64,000 nt of DNA from Wurfbainia villosa (lineage: Eukaryota; Streptophyta; Magnoliopsida; Zingiberales; Zingiberaceae), in contig CM045993.1 of the NCBI GenBank assembly GCA_025175895.1, positions 46,876,621-46,940,620 on the forward strand, written 5' to 3'. Numbering within the stretch: position 1 is the stretch's first letter; each line of letters opens with the position of its first letter. The translations under genes and the position numbers were made by a program. This document shows, one piece after another, positions 11,130-22,835 of this stretch. The notes under the pieces were generated by a model. That model saw nothing but the letters and a program-made list of their open reading frames with translations. It made no database searches and was not told where the DNA came from.

Positions 11130-12156
11130 ATGCCTTCTTTTTTGCCGAATGGGCCGAGACCCCAGAAAGATACTCAGCTTATGCTCCATGACTGTTCGAG
11201 GGATGCCCTGGTGTTGTTCATTCGGCCAAGAGAAGACGTCTAGGTTGATGGTCAGGCAATCTTTTACCTTATGCTTCAAATCTTCTGAAAGATCTGTAGC
11301 TATTCGAAGGATCCGCTCGGGCTGATTCGGCCATACTTGTATCTCTTCTTCTTCCTCAGCTTCTACTGAAGGGGCTTCCCTCAGGGTATATATGCTGACG
11401 CTTTCTGTCTTTTGGCTCTTTCGAGGTCCTGTACGAACCTCCTCCACGTAGCACTTTCGAGCCGCCATCTGGTCTCCAGCTATTTCCCCTATCTGGTTGC
11501 CTACGGGGAATTTAATTTTCTGATGATAAGCGGAGACAACAGCTTCGAAGGAATGTAGGGCTGGCCTTCCCAAAATAATATTGTAAGCGGAGACAACGTT
11601 CACCACGGTAAAAGTGACCGTCCGCATCCGACGAGAGGGTTCATCTCCCAGAGAAAGAGGGAGGTTGATCCGGCCGAGCGAAGTGACTTCGTGCCCCGAG
11701 AAGCCATACAAAGCGGTGTTCATTGGCTGGAGTCATGCGCTCTCAAGCTGCATACGGTCAAAAGTATCTTTAAACAATATGTTAGCCGAACTACCTGTGT
11801 CAATGAAGATCCGAGCTACGTCGTAATTGGCCACTGTAGCCTTTACCACAAAGGCATCATCATGGGGAGTAACTACTCCCTGCAGAACTCCGGGGTCGAA
11901 CTTGATTGTTGGTTTGTCTGCAAGGGTTGGGTTGACGCTTACTTGCATATTTTCTAGTCGTCGGTCGTGAGCCTTTCTGGCTCGGTTTGAGTCCCCATCA
12001 GTAGCTCCTCCTGCGATCATGTTGATCGTTCCCCGATGTGGAGTGTTGAGTGCTTGAGACGAGTGGGGGGAAGGGAGGCTCTCTTCTGGAGTGTCCTGTG
12101 ACCTTCGAGGGGTTTGAGTCGGCCTTTGCTGTTTGGGAATCGGTCGAGGGGCCCTT
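11130..12156 (-). pseudogene. gypsy gag tail, protease and linker to RT
   Basis: The minus strand continues gag from the copia insertion point (12156). A Pro/Gln/Arg-rich stretch leads into an aspartic protease with active site FIDTGSSANILF (about 11795-11830), a TGA stop at 11733-11735, and the protease second half (YGFSGHEV, AYNIILGRPALHSF). An acidic linker and a region before RT (ERILRIATDL, VFSWPNEQHQGI) follow. Near 11130-11150 the frame shifts before RT. The reading frame 12017-12334 on this strand runs into copia LTR sequence and is not a gene. Confidence 0.85.
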
Positions 12157-14352
12157 TGTTAGTAATATATGAGAGATGTCCTAAGGCAATCGCCTTATGT
12201 ATGAACCATTTATATGATAAATGAAGATTCACTATTTGAGTATACATGTTTAATGTATTTGATTGGATCTTAAACTCATTTACTGAATGTCCACGATACG
12301 ATTCACAGCATGAGAGAATTTGTGATTGGATCACAACTAGTGAGTATCTCTACATGTGTAATTGTGATGTATCGAAATTATCCCTAGTCGATGAATTGAT
12401 GAATTTGGACACCATCAATTCTGTCGAGACTAGCACGAGGTATACTCCTTGGTGTATCCAAGCAGCTGATTCTCACTGGCTGGAGACATTGTGATGTCCG
12501 GAGTTAATCGTGGATGCTAGTTATGGTAACTAGTTCATTGGAGTGACCACCGTAAGACTTCATATGGTTCTCTCGATATATAGATATGTCAATGAAGTTC
12601 TTATCGCGGGCTTAAGTGCGATGTTCTTTGACTTGCGTATTCAAGTCATCTTGATCATGGAGACTTATGCTTTGACATCTTAAGCAAACATCTCTAAGGA
12701 GATGTGGACCCGGATGATTGGGTATAAGTCAAGTGATCAAGGTGTTTGAATAGCCTATAAAGGATTCACCACTCCTATGCAGGAGATGTATACCCATGGC
12801 CTTCGTTGATTGTTACTAAAGTCTTTGGCCAAAGCATTACATGTTTAGAGTAAAGTACTCTTCGATACATGTGCAAGAACTAGAATGTGAGGACGAGGAA
12901 ATGATACTTGGGCTAGGTGTGACGAGTCACTAGTGGGGATCGACACAATAGACCATGTCCTGAACCAAGTGGGTATAAGATGAGTGAAGGGAATGGGGCA
13001 CGATTCATTCGAGCACCAAGGGTTTCAGAAATAGTTCTGGATCAACCGTTGATCTTTTCGGTTAATTGGGGATCATGATGTACTACTAGGTGCCACTCAT
13101 GATCGTTCTATAATTAATGGTTAATTATAGACGGCCAACATAAACCGAAAACCTATTTGGTCACACGCACAACGAGTGTAATCCAAAGGATTTAAAACGA
13201 GCTTGAGAATGGGATTCTCAGACCGAGAGAAACTATGTTTGGTTGGACCAAACATAAAGCGAGCATGAAATTGTTTCAGTCGCAATGGAAGCGTGGATGG
13301 GCAGTGTCTTATGAAGACATAATGGATGGACCAAAATGGTTTGGTTCTAATCCAATGGATGAGAATAAACCAAATGGTTTGGTTTATATTAAACGAATGA
13401 ACCAAAGGTTGGTTCGGTTCGTTTTAACTTAAAATAAACCATCATGGTTTGGTTTATTTTAACTTATCCTAATGGAGCGGGTTAACGGGCTTTATGGATA
13501 TGATCCATTAACCATTAAGAGAATTAGTTCTCTATAAAAGAGGGCTTAAGGGATTGTTAAACCCTAATCATCCAAAACCCTAAACCTAGTTGCCGCCCAA
13601 CATATTATCGGCACCCAACATCTTGTTGCCGCCCAGCTTGTGGTGAAGCCTTCTAACTTGTTGCCGGCGACCAAGCTTCAGCCGGTGAACCTCCGGCGAC
13701 CCTCCGGTGATCTCCTATAGGTTTGGCATCAAGGTGAGGCTTTTCTTTCCTTGGTTGGCCGGCGCCTATATCCTCCACCAAGCTGTCCAGTTTTCTGGAC
13801 AGCTTCTCCTCCTCTCGTCGGAGCGTCGTTTGGACGACGGTTAGTGCTCCGACAGCGGCTAACTTACCGGGGATTTGATCTCCGGTAATCCTCTGAGGTG
13901 GGGGACGAAGGATTCGTCAATTGGTTGACGAATACCTCTCCGAAGAAGCGAGTTTTGAGAACTCGTTTTAGGATCCGAATTTGGATTCGGATCGTGATCA
14001 TCTCTCGATCACGTCGTCTTCAACACGAGGCTAGTAACCCGTACGAAGACGAAGCTCGTGACTTAGCGAAGTCATCCCGAGGAGCTTGGCGTGGATACGG
14101 ATAGAGACGATTCTTACGAGGATCGTTCCGGTTGATGCCGTTCCCGCTACACGTCATACGAAAGGTATAACGTAGATAATTTCTTTTATTGCAAATTTTA
14201 ATTTACGGTTGTGTCTATACTTGTTGTAATAGCATGCGTGTGTTGTGTGTGTTGTAATAAATATAGATTTATTATTTTTAATTGCTTCTGCTGTGCTCAT
14301 GTTTACGAAACATGATCGAACACACACACGCCGCGGTGCCGGAAACCCAACA
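12157..14352 (+). repeat. 5' LTR of nested copia
   Basis: This 2196-bp LTR pairs with 19385-21583. It contains a likely TATA region (TCTATAAAAGAGGG at about 13531) and a downstream segment with GCCGCCCAAC/CCGGCGACC motifs. From about 13030 to the end it matches its partner with few substitutions; the first ~870 bp differ by many single-base indels. Confidence 0.93.
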
Positions 14353-14353
14353 G

Positions 14354-14370
14354 TGGTATCAGAGCCCAGG
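14354..14370 (+). other. Primer-binding site of nested copia
   Basis: TGGTATCAGAGCCCAGG begins one base after the LTR end. It is complementary to the 3' end of plant initiator Met tRNA. Confidence 0.88.
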
Positions 14371-15639
14371 TTGTGTTTCGACATAATCGTAAAAATGGTT
14401 TTGCGATAGTCATAATGTATTTCTGGAAGTTTTCTAAATTTTGGAAATTTAGAAGTATTTATGGAAAATTTTCAATTTTGGAAAGTCTAGAAGTATTTAT
14501 GGAAATCTTCCACTTTTGGAAAGTTGGAAGTATTTATGGAAATTTATATTTTCCATAAATAAAATATTTGATTAGATTCTGGAAATTTATTTCCTAATTT
14601 AATCATGATTTGATTTGGGAAATCAAATCTTAAAATATTTTATTTCCATAAGTAGTTTTAAAGATTTAGGAAATTGGTTTCCTAAATAGATTTTCCTTAA
14701 TCAAATAATTCCATGAATAAAATATGTGATTAGATTTGGAAATTTGTTTCCTAATTTAATTATGATTTGATTTGGAGAATCAAATCTTAAACATATTTTA
14801 TTTCCATAAATAGTTATGATAAATAAGGAAATTATGTACATGACATAATTGTATGCCATGTAATTGCATTAGATGCATAACATTATGCCATGCGTGTCGT
14901 GACATGTAGATGTATGCCATGTATGCCATGTCATGTAGATAATAGTTATTTGCATGCAAAGAGGATGAGACATAAAACCCTAACTCAATATTAAAGCCTA
15001 CACCTTCCATTAATATGGTTAGAACCAGAGTTCTGTTTCTTGTTTGGGTTGTTGGACTCACTCCAAGCCCGGCTCGAACCTGAACATGTTCAAATCATTG
15101 GAATAGTTTAACTCTAATATGGTAAGAGTCAGAGGTCAATCGTTAGTTTGGGTTGTTGGACCCACTCCAAGCTTGGCTAATTGGTTGAATGCGCTCTAAC
15201 CATATTAAAACTATTTCGCGATTAATGGGTCGGTTTTAACTTGGAGCATCGATTTGTTGGACTCACTCCAAGGTCGATGTGAAGAGAGGTGAAGTTGGGT
15301 GCTATGCATATGATGCATACTTGTTAATGTGTTAACAACCCAATGTATGTGTAAATATTCAATTAGTTGATAGCACATTGTGATAGTTACATATACATGA
15401 TATGTAATCAGTATACTTGATACCCACCATCATAGCTAAGAATGGCTTGTTGGACTCACTCCAAGGTTGTTCTTATCTATGATGGATATCAGCCCATTCG
15501 GAGATGGACCTACGATCTCCCGAAGTGATTTTAAGGGTTTTTGAAATTCGAAAAATGAATGGGATTTATAAATGTATGTGGATGCATTTTAAAATCATCT
15601 TTCTCATATATGCTCGTTTTATATTTCTAAGTTAATATA
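14371..15639 (+). other. Leader of nested copia, with short repeats
   Basis: About 1.27 kb with no coding domain. It holds (i) about three copies of a ~40-bp unit around AGAAGTATTTATGGAAA (14445-14545), (ii) a duplicated AT-rich block (GATTTGATTTGG...AAATCAAATCTTAAA) near 14610 and 14765, and (iii) four copies of TTGTTGGACTCACTCCAAG starting at 15049, 15153 (one mismatch), 15254 and 15448. Confidence 0.7.
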
Positions 15640-16500
15640 TTGATCATGATGTGTTTGAATTTGCGTTCCATTTTGGATTCGAATAAATTGACTGGGCCGA
15701 GCTTCATGGACTGGCTTAGAAGCTTGAGAATTGTTCTCAAGGTTGAAAAGCTTGCAAATGTTCTCGAAGCACCTCTTCCCGCCCGTCCTAGTGACGATGC
15801 AACTCTGGACCAATTGGTTGGCCTATCAGAAACATGTGAGTGATTCTGAACAAATGAGTTGCATCATGCTAGCCACGATGGAACCCAAGCTACGAAAGCA
15901 GCATGAGCATATGGATGCTCATACCGTAGTCCTTCATCTCTGTGAGTTGGTTGATGAGCAAGTGAGATTCGAAAGGTTCGAAGTCTCCAAGCTCCTCTTC
16001 ACCTCTGAGATGCAAGGAGGTTCATCTGTGGTACTGCTCAACATGCTGAAGACTGTGGAGCCTTCTGAGAAGCATGAGTAGGGGACAGTGTTGTTAGTTG
16101 ATTCCTCGAAGAAAGGTTCTAAGAGGGAGTCAAAGGAACAACAGAAGGGGAAGAAGAAAAAGGCTAAAAGGCGTAGCTCAAAAGGGCACTTGCCATCATT
16201 ATGGCAAGGAGGGTCATTGGCGAAGAAATTGCAAGGTTTATCAAGAGTCCGTGAAGAAAGATAAGGCATCGGATGCCCCATCTTCTTCAGAAATCTTCTT
16301 TATTGATTGTCATTCTATTTCCTTAGACACTTGGGTATTGGATACTAGGTGTGGCTCACATATATGTAATGACATACATGGGCTAAGGAATAGAAGAAGA
16401 CTCGTCAAGGGAGAGTCAAATTTACGTGTTGGGAATGAAGCAAAGGTCGTGACTCGCCATCGAACGTATTTGTTGAAACTCCTGCAGGACTTGTCTTAGA
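15640..16500 (+). pseudogene. copia gag and protease remnant
   Basis: Gag is split: LTGPSFMDWLRSLRIVLK (frame 15640) shifts near 15800-15840 into MSCIMLATMEPKLRKQHEHM, as in UBN2-type gag. After the stop at 16081 another frame gives a Lys/Arg-rich tract and a zinc knuckle CHHYGKEGHWRRNC, in which the second Cys is replaced by Tyr. The protease follows with active site WVLDTRCGSHIC; the usual Gly of D-T/S-G is Arg. Both changes should inactivate these domains. Neighbours: leader upstream, integrase downstream. Confidence 0.85.
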
Positions 16501-16525
16501 ACTTGACAATTGCTTTTATATTCCT

Positions 16526-18156
16526 TTGTTGATAAAGAACATCATTTCTATTTCTTGTTTAAATAGAAATGGTTTCCATTTGACGTTTAGTAACAATTGT
16601 TGTTACATAACTTTGAATGGGGTTCTTTATGGGACTGAAACTTTAAGCAATGGTGTTTATACATTGGACGTATCCAGTGACATTTGCAATATCGAAGCGA
16701 GCAACAAGAGTGCTCGAAAGGATAATCAAATAGACTCCTACATGTGGCATTGTCGTCTTGGCCATGTAAGCAAGAAACGCATGTTCGAATTACACCGATG
16801 TGGAATTCTGGAATCGTTTGAATTGGATTCATACGATACATGCGAATCATGCTTAAAAGGCAAGATGACTAAGTTACCTTTTACGGAAAAAGGTGAACGA
16901 GTGGGAGAGTTACTAGGTCTAGTACATACTGATGTATGTGGACCTATGTCAACTCAAGCTTTAGGAGGCTATAGCTACTTCATTACCTTCACCGATGATC
17001 ACTCACGGTTTGGGTATGTGTTCTTGATGAAACACAAGTCTGAAGCCTTTGAAAGGTTCAAAGAATTCAGAAACGAAGTAGAGAAACAACATGACAAAAG
17101 TATTAAAATACTTAGATCGGATCGAGGTGGTGAATACTTAAGTCAAGAGTTTCTTGATTAACTAAGAGACAATGGCATATTGTCTCAATGGACTCCGCCC
17201 TATACACCACAGCATAATGGTGTATCTGAGAGGCGTAACCGGACCTTGTTGGACATGGTCAGGTCAATGATGAATCATGCGACTCTTCCCAAGTCCTTTT
17301 GGGGTTATGCACTTGCATACCGCATTTACTTGTTAAATGTAATGCCTACCAAGGTAGTCTCTACTACTCCATATGAGATATGGGCTAGTAAGAAACCTCA
17401 TGTATCTTACTTGAAGATATGGGGTTGTCTCGCTTATGTGAAGCGGATCGATCGCATAAATTGGATGCTAAGTCTGATAAATGTCTATTTATTGGATACC
17501 CTAAGGAAACAAGGGGTTACCAATTCTATCATCCTATGGAACAAAAGGTGTTTGTTTCAAGGCATGCTGTGTTTCTAGAGAAAGAGTTTCTCTTGCAAGA
17601 AAACAGTGGGAGTGTCATCGAGCTTGAAGAGGCTCGAGAGACTCAAATAGACATTGATGAGATACCTGGTGAAGCACAACAGCCGACAACTCATAGTGAT
17701 GAGCAATCGGCTGGACCTATTGTAACACCACATCTTCGTAGATCTGGTAGAACACGCAATATTCCTGAGAGTTATGGATTTCTCGTAAGTGAATCGAACG
17801 ACGTGTTACTCATTGATGATGAGGAACCTACCAGTTATGAAGAAGTGCTGACAAGTTCAGAAAGGGATAAGTGGCTTGGTGCCATGAAGTCGGAAATGGA
17901 TTCCATGTACGAAAACCAAGTTTGGAACTTGGTTGACCCACCTGAAGGCATAAAGCCTATAGGGTGCAAGTGGGTTTTCAAGAAGAAAACCGACATGGAT
18001 GGTAATGTGATTACCTATAAGGCTAGATTGGTAAAGGATATCGCCAAAAACAAGGTGTTGATTATGACGAAACCTATTCTCGTAGCTATGCTTAAATCCA
18101 TTCGATGCTCCCGCCATAGGCTCATTATGATTATGAGATATGGCAGATGGATGTGA
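16526..18156 (+). pseudogene. copia integrase and start of reverse transcriptase
   Basis: The pre-integrase zinc region (WHCRLGHVSKKRM, CESCLKGKMTKLPF) leads into the integrase core with the catalytic acids visible in HTDVCGPM, TFTDDHSRFG and, after a TAA at 17159, HNGVSERRNRTLLDMVRSMM. A frame change near 17440-17480 leads on through KCLFIGYPKETRGYQFY and the linker (RRSGRTRNIPESYGF) to the RT start (DKWLGAMKSEMDSMYENQVW, GCKWVFKKKTDMDGN, YKARLV). Open coding ends abruptly at about 18030. Not functional here. Confidence 0.9.
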
Positions 18157-19384
18157 AAACAATTTTTCCTTAATGGAAACTCCGCCGAGGACGGTATATG
18201 ACACTACCGAGGGTTTCACATCGTTGATAAAACCAAGGTATGCAAATTGCGACGATCCATTTATGGATCAAGCAAGCATCCAGAGTCGAATATCCGCTTT
18301 GATGAGACAATCAAAAAGTTTGATTTCTCACAAAATCCGCATTTAACCTTGTGTGTACAAGAAGGTTAGTGGGAGTGCAAATGTGTTCCTAGTATTGTAT
18401 GTCGATGACATATTACTTATAGGAAATGATGTGTCAATCTTACCGCTAAGGTTTGGTTATCCAAGACATTCTCCATGAAAGACTGGGAGAAGCAACCTAC
18501 ATCCTGGGATTAAGATCTATAGAGATAGATCGAAACGGTTGCTTGGTCTTTCGCAGTACATATATATAGACCGAAAAGCAAAGAGGTTTAGCATGTCAAT
18601 CCAAGAAAGGTTATCTACCCATCGTGCATGGGGTACACCTTTCAAGTCTATGTGTCCGCGCACGTAAGACGAGAGGATTTGCATGAGTAAGATTCCCTAT
18701 GCATCCGCAATAGGATCTATCATGTATGCTATGTTATGCAACGAGGCCCGATGTATCGTATGCTCGAGTGTCACGAGCAGATACTCAACCGATCCAGAAT
18801 GGATCATTGGGTGGTCATAAGACGATCCTAAGTACTTGAGAAGAACTAAGGATGTGTTCCTAATATATGGAGAAGGGGACATGGTGATACGCGTATACGG
18901 ATGCCACCTTCCGCATGCATAAGGATGATTCCGTGTCTCACCGATACGTGTTCACCTTGAATGGGGGCGCAGTTGAGTTGGAAAAGTTCCAAACAAGAGA
19001 TCAGAGCGGATTCTACCACCGAGGTGTAATACATTGCAGCCAGCTAAGCAGCGAAGCAGTTTCGAATCGCAGCTTTGACCGAACTTGAAGTGGTCACGAA
19101 GAACATGGTGCTTCCATTGAGCAATACGTAACCGAACGAAACAATGGAGCAATTGCACAAAGCGAAAGAGCCAAGGTCTCATCAACGATCCAAACATGTG
19201 CTTCACGCTATCATCTTATCAGAGAGATCATAAGTAGGAACGAAATACAAATCGAGAAAATTCCCACTGAAAGGAACTTAGCGGATCCTTTGACTAAAGC
19301 ATTACCTCAAAGTAAGTTTGATGGTCATGTTAGAGCTTATGGTATTGGATACCGTAGCGATTGGCATTAGGCCAAGTGGGAGTC
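18157..19384 (+). pseudogene. Fragmented RT/RNase H and polypurine tract of nested copia
   Basis: Short pieces of RT and RNase H survive in changing frames: a YVDD-like block near 18400 (GTATGTCGATGACATATTAC), CATGTCAATCCAAGAAAGG near 18595 and an integrase-distal LADPLTKALP-like stretch near 19275. Single-base gains and losses occur every few tens of bases. The end is the polypurine run CCAAGTGGGAGTC abutting the LTR at 19385. Confidence 0.75.
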
Positions 19385-21583
19385 TGTTAGTAATATATGA
19401 GAGATGTCCTAAGGCAATCGCCTTATGTATGAACCATTTATATGATAAATGAAGATTCACTATTTGAGTATACATGTTTTATGTATTTGATTGATCTTAA
19501 ACTCATTTATCAATGTCCACGATACGATTCACAAAGATGAGAGAATTTGTGATTGATCACAACTAGTGAGTATCTCTACATGTGTAATTGTGATGTATCG
19601 AATTATCCCTAGTCGATGAATCGATGGATTCGACACCATCAATTCACGAGACTAGCACGAGGTATACCCTTGGTGTATCCAAGCATGATTCTCACCGGGC
19701 CGAGACATAGTGATGTCCGAGTTAATCGTGGATGCTAGTTATGGTAACTAGTTCATTGGAGTGACCACCGTAAGACTTCATATGGTTCTCTGCATATATA
19801 GATATGTCAATGAAGTTCTTACTGTGGCTTAAGTGCGATGTTCCTTTGACTTGCGGTATTCAAGTCATCTTGATCATGGAGACTTATGCTTTGACATCTT
19901 AAGAAAACATCTCTAAGGAGATGTGGACCCGGGATGATTGGGTATAAGTCGAAGTGATCGAAGGTGTTTGAATAGCCTATAAAGGATTCACCACTCCTTG
20001 CGAGGAGATGTATACCCATGACCTCTCGTCGGATTGTTACTAAAGTCTTTGGCCAAAGCATTACATGTTTAGAGTAAAGTACTCTTCGATACATGTGGAG
20101 TAACTAGAATCCGTAGGACGAGGAAATGATACTTGGGCTAGGTGTGACGTAGTCAGCCTAGTGGGGACTGACACAATAGATCATGTCCTGAACCAAGTGG
20201 GTATAAGATGAGTGAAGGGAATGGGGCACGATTCATTCGAGCTACTGAAGGGTTTCAGAAATAGTTCTGGATCAACCGTTGATCTTTTTCGGTTAATTGG
20301 GGATCATGATGTACTACTAGGTGCCACTCATGATCGTTCTATAATTAATGGTTAATTATAGACGGCCAACATAAACCGAGAACCTATTTGGTCACACGCA
20401 CAACGAGTGTAATCCAAAGGATTTAAAACGAGCTTGAGAATGAGATTCTCAGACCGAGAGAAACTATGTTTGGTTGGACCAAACATAAAGCGAGCATGAA
20501 ATTGTTTCAGTCGCAATGGAAGCGTGGATGGGCAGTGTCTTATGAAGACATAATGGATGGACCAAAATGGTTTGGTTCTAATCCAATGGATGAGAATAAA
20601 CCAAATGGTTTGGTTTATATTAAACGAATGAACCAAAGGTTGGTTCGGTTCGTTTTAACTTAAAATAAACCATCATGGTTTGGTTTATTTTAACTTATCC
20701 TAATGGAGCGGGTTAACGGGCTTTATGGATATGATCCATTAACCATTAAGAGAATTAGTTCTCTATAAAAGAGGGCTTAAGGGATTGTTAAACCCTAATC
20801 ATCCAAAACCCTAAACCTAGTTGCCGCCCAACATATTGTCGGCGCCCAACATCTTGTTGCCGCCCAGCTTGTGGTGCAGCCTTCTAACTTGTTGCCGGCG
20901 ACCAAGCTTCAGCCAGTGAACCTCCGGCGACCCTCCGGTGATCTCCTATAGGTTTGGCATCAAGGTGAGGCTTTTCTTTCCTTGGTTGGCCGGCGCCTAT
21001 ATCCTCCACCAAGCTGTCCAGTTTTCTGGACAGCTTCTCCTCCTCTCGTCGGAGCGTCGTTTGGACGACGGTTAGTGCTCCGACAGTGGCTAACTTACCG
21101 GGGATTTGATCTCCGATAATCCTCTGAGGTGGGGGACGAAGGATTCGTCAATTGGTTGACGAATACCTCTCCGGAGAAGCGAGTTTTGAGAACTCGTTTT
21201 AGGATCCGAATTTGGATTCGGATCGTGATCATCTCTCGATCACGTCGTCTTCAACATGAGGCTAGTAACCCGTACGAAGACGAAGCTCGTGACTTAGCGA
21301 AGTCATCCCGAGGAGCTCGGCGTGGATACGGATAGAGACGATTCTTACGAGGATCGTTCCGGTTGATGTCGTTCCCGCTACACGTCATACGAAAGGTATA
21401 ACGTAGATAATATCTTTTATTGCAAATTTTAATTTACGGTTGTGTCTACACTTGTTGTAATAGCATGCGTGTGTTGTGTGTGTTGTAATAAATATAGATT
21501 TATTATTTTTAATTGCTTCCGCTGTGCTCATGTTTACGAAACATGATCGAACACACACACGCCGCGGTGCCGGAAACCCAACA
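19385..21583 (+). repeat. 3' LTR of nested copia
   Basis: This 2199-bp LTR pairs with 12157-14352. The first ~900 bp show many small indels against the partner; the remainder is nearly identical apart from substitutions. It ends CCCAACA, followed by the duplication CCCTT. Confidence 0.93.
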
Positions 21584-21588
21584 CCCTT

Positions 21589-22784
21589 CTAGTCGGATTT
21601 CGGCGGGCGAGCTCCCGTGGTTCTGGTCTTCCGTCTCGAGAGGCTTTGCCTTGCTGTTCCTTTATTACTTGCCTAATCTCATTGGCTAGAACGCGGCACT
21701 CCCGGGTTGAATGGCCGTATACCTGATGGAAGGCGCAGAAAGGACCTCGTTCTTGTGGTATGGCTGGTAGTTCTCGGACAGTATGAATGGTCATATCCTT
21801 TACAAGGCATGGGGGGTAAACAGGAGCCCCCGATGGTCGGAGAGGCGGAGAGGCTTTCTGGATGTTTTTCTGGGGTTTGAGATGCTCCAATCGATTTTGT
21901 CCGTCAGCTGCCTTCTCGTCTTCCTCTAAGTTGATATATGCTTCAGCCCTGGCCAGCAAGGCTTCGAAATGGGGAGGAGGCCTTTTCATTAGGGATTTGG
22001 AGAAATCCCCCCGCACGAGACCGTGAGAGAAGGCGTCTACCACTGTTTTCGGCGAGGCATCCGGAACATCCACAGCTATTCGGTTGAAACGGTGCAAATA
22101 GTCTCTTAAGGATTCCCCCCGTTCCTGTTTCATGTTCATGAGGTACTGGGCTGTCCGCCGATATCGTTTACTACTAGCAAATCTCTGTAGGAATAGTAAG
22201 GACAGTTCTTGGAAAGAATGAATGGACCCGGCTGGCAGTCGGTCGAACCACCTTTGCGCGGGGCTAATTAGATTAAGCGAGAAGACCTTGCACTTTGCTC
22301 CATCTGAGTAGTTATGGATCAATGCCGCCTTTCTGAACCTTCCCAAATATTCCTCTGGATCGGCCGAGCCGTTATACTCCCCTATGCAGACTGGCCTGAA
22401 GGACTTGGGCATTCTGTCTGCTATAATGCTGAGAGCGAGGGGGGATTCGGTACTGACGACATGAGCCTTACCCTTTTTGAGATCCTTTTCAGATAGCGTA
22501 TATGAAGGTGCCTCCCCAGAGGATCGTGAAGACGAGGCGGTGGAGGACGATTCGGATGGTGACCAGACGGCGGGAATTGATCTGGGGGTAGCTGGAGTGG
22601 ACGACATAGAGGCTGGAGTAGGGCCCTAGAGTGGGCTAGGAGGCGTCAGTGGGGGATTTCCCCGAGGGATGAGGTCGCGCAGGACATCTTCCATGGTTGT
22701 TCTGACGAGGGCTATGATGCTTTCCCTCGTCAAACTTTCGCCCGCGATGTTAGCATTACCTGAATTTGCTCCTTGGTCTGCCAT
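21589..22784 (-). pseudogene. gypsy gag (capsid region)
   Basis: The chosen start is the ATG at 22784-22782 (MADQGANSGN), 51 bases after the 5' LTR boundary. A TAG at 22628-22626 interrupts the N-terminal part; the open part from 22607 reads through to the copia insertion. Capsid motifs of the retrotransposon gag family are present: EYNGSADPEEYLGRFRKAAL, AQRWFDRLPAGSIHSFQELS, RRTAQYLMNMKQERGESLRD, YLHRFNRIAVDVPDASPK and FEALLARAEAYINLEE. A CAFH...H...EC-type knuckle (CAFHQVYGHSTREC) follows. Without the stop it would run on into the protease region at 12156. Confidence 0.9.
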
Positions 22785-22813
22785 CTTTGCCTCAGGCTTT
22801 GACTAAATACTTC

Positions 22814-22831
22814 TTCCCATAGACGGTGCCA
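22814..22831 (-). other. Primer-binding site of the gypsy element
   Basis: Read on the minus strand, TGGCACCGTCTATGGGAA lies four bases inside the 5' LTR. It closely resembles the TGGCGCCGTCTGTGGGAA-type site common in Tat-lineage elements, with changes. The tRNA identity was not resolved. Confidence 0.7.
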
Positions 22832-22835
22832 CTTA

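Larger units (their letters stand above)
12157..21583 (+). mobile_element. Full-length Ty1/copia element nested in gypsy gag-pol
   Basis: Two LTRs of about 2.2 kb start TGTTAGTAAT and end CCCAACA, with the perfect duplication CCCTT at 12152-12156 and 21584-21588. A Met-type primer site follows the first LTR and a polypurine run precedes the second. The order gag, protease, integrase, RT is that of copia; integrase and RT style suggest the Tork/Angela-TAR side of the family. It splits the older gypsy gag-pol in the Pro/Arg-rich stretch between gag and protease. Coding is broken by stops, frameshifts and an RT region that decays after about 18030. Confidence 0.93.

Noticed and set aside
12017..12334. 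105-codon minus-strand frame across 12157
   Set aside because: It spans the gypsy/copia junction and is partly copia LTR.
13121..13432. Pair of opposite frames, repeated at 20352-20663
   Set aside because: They occur in both LTRs of the nested copia and match no protein family.
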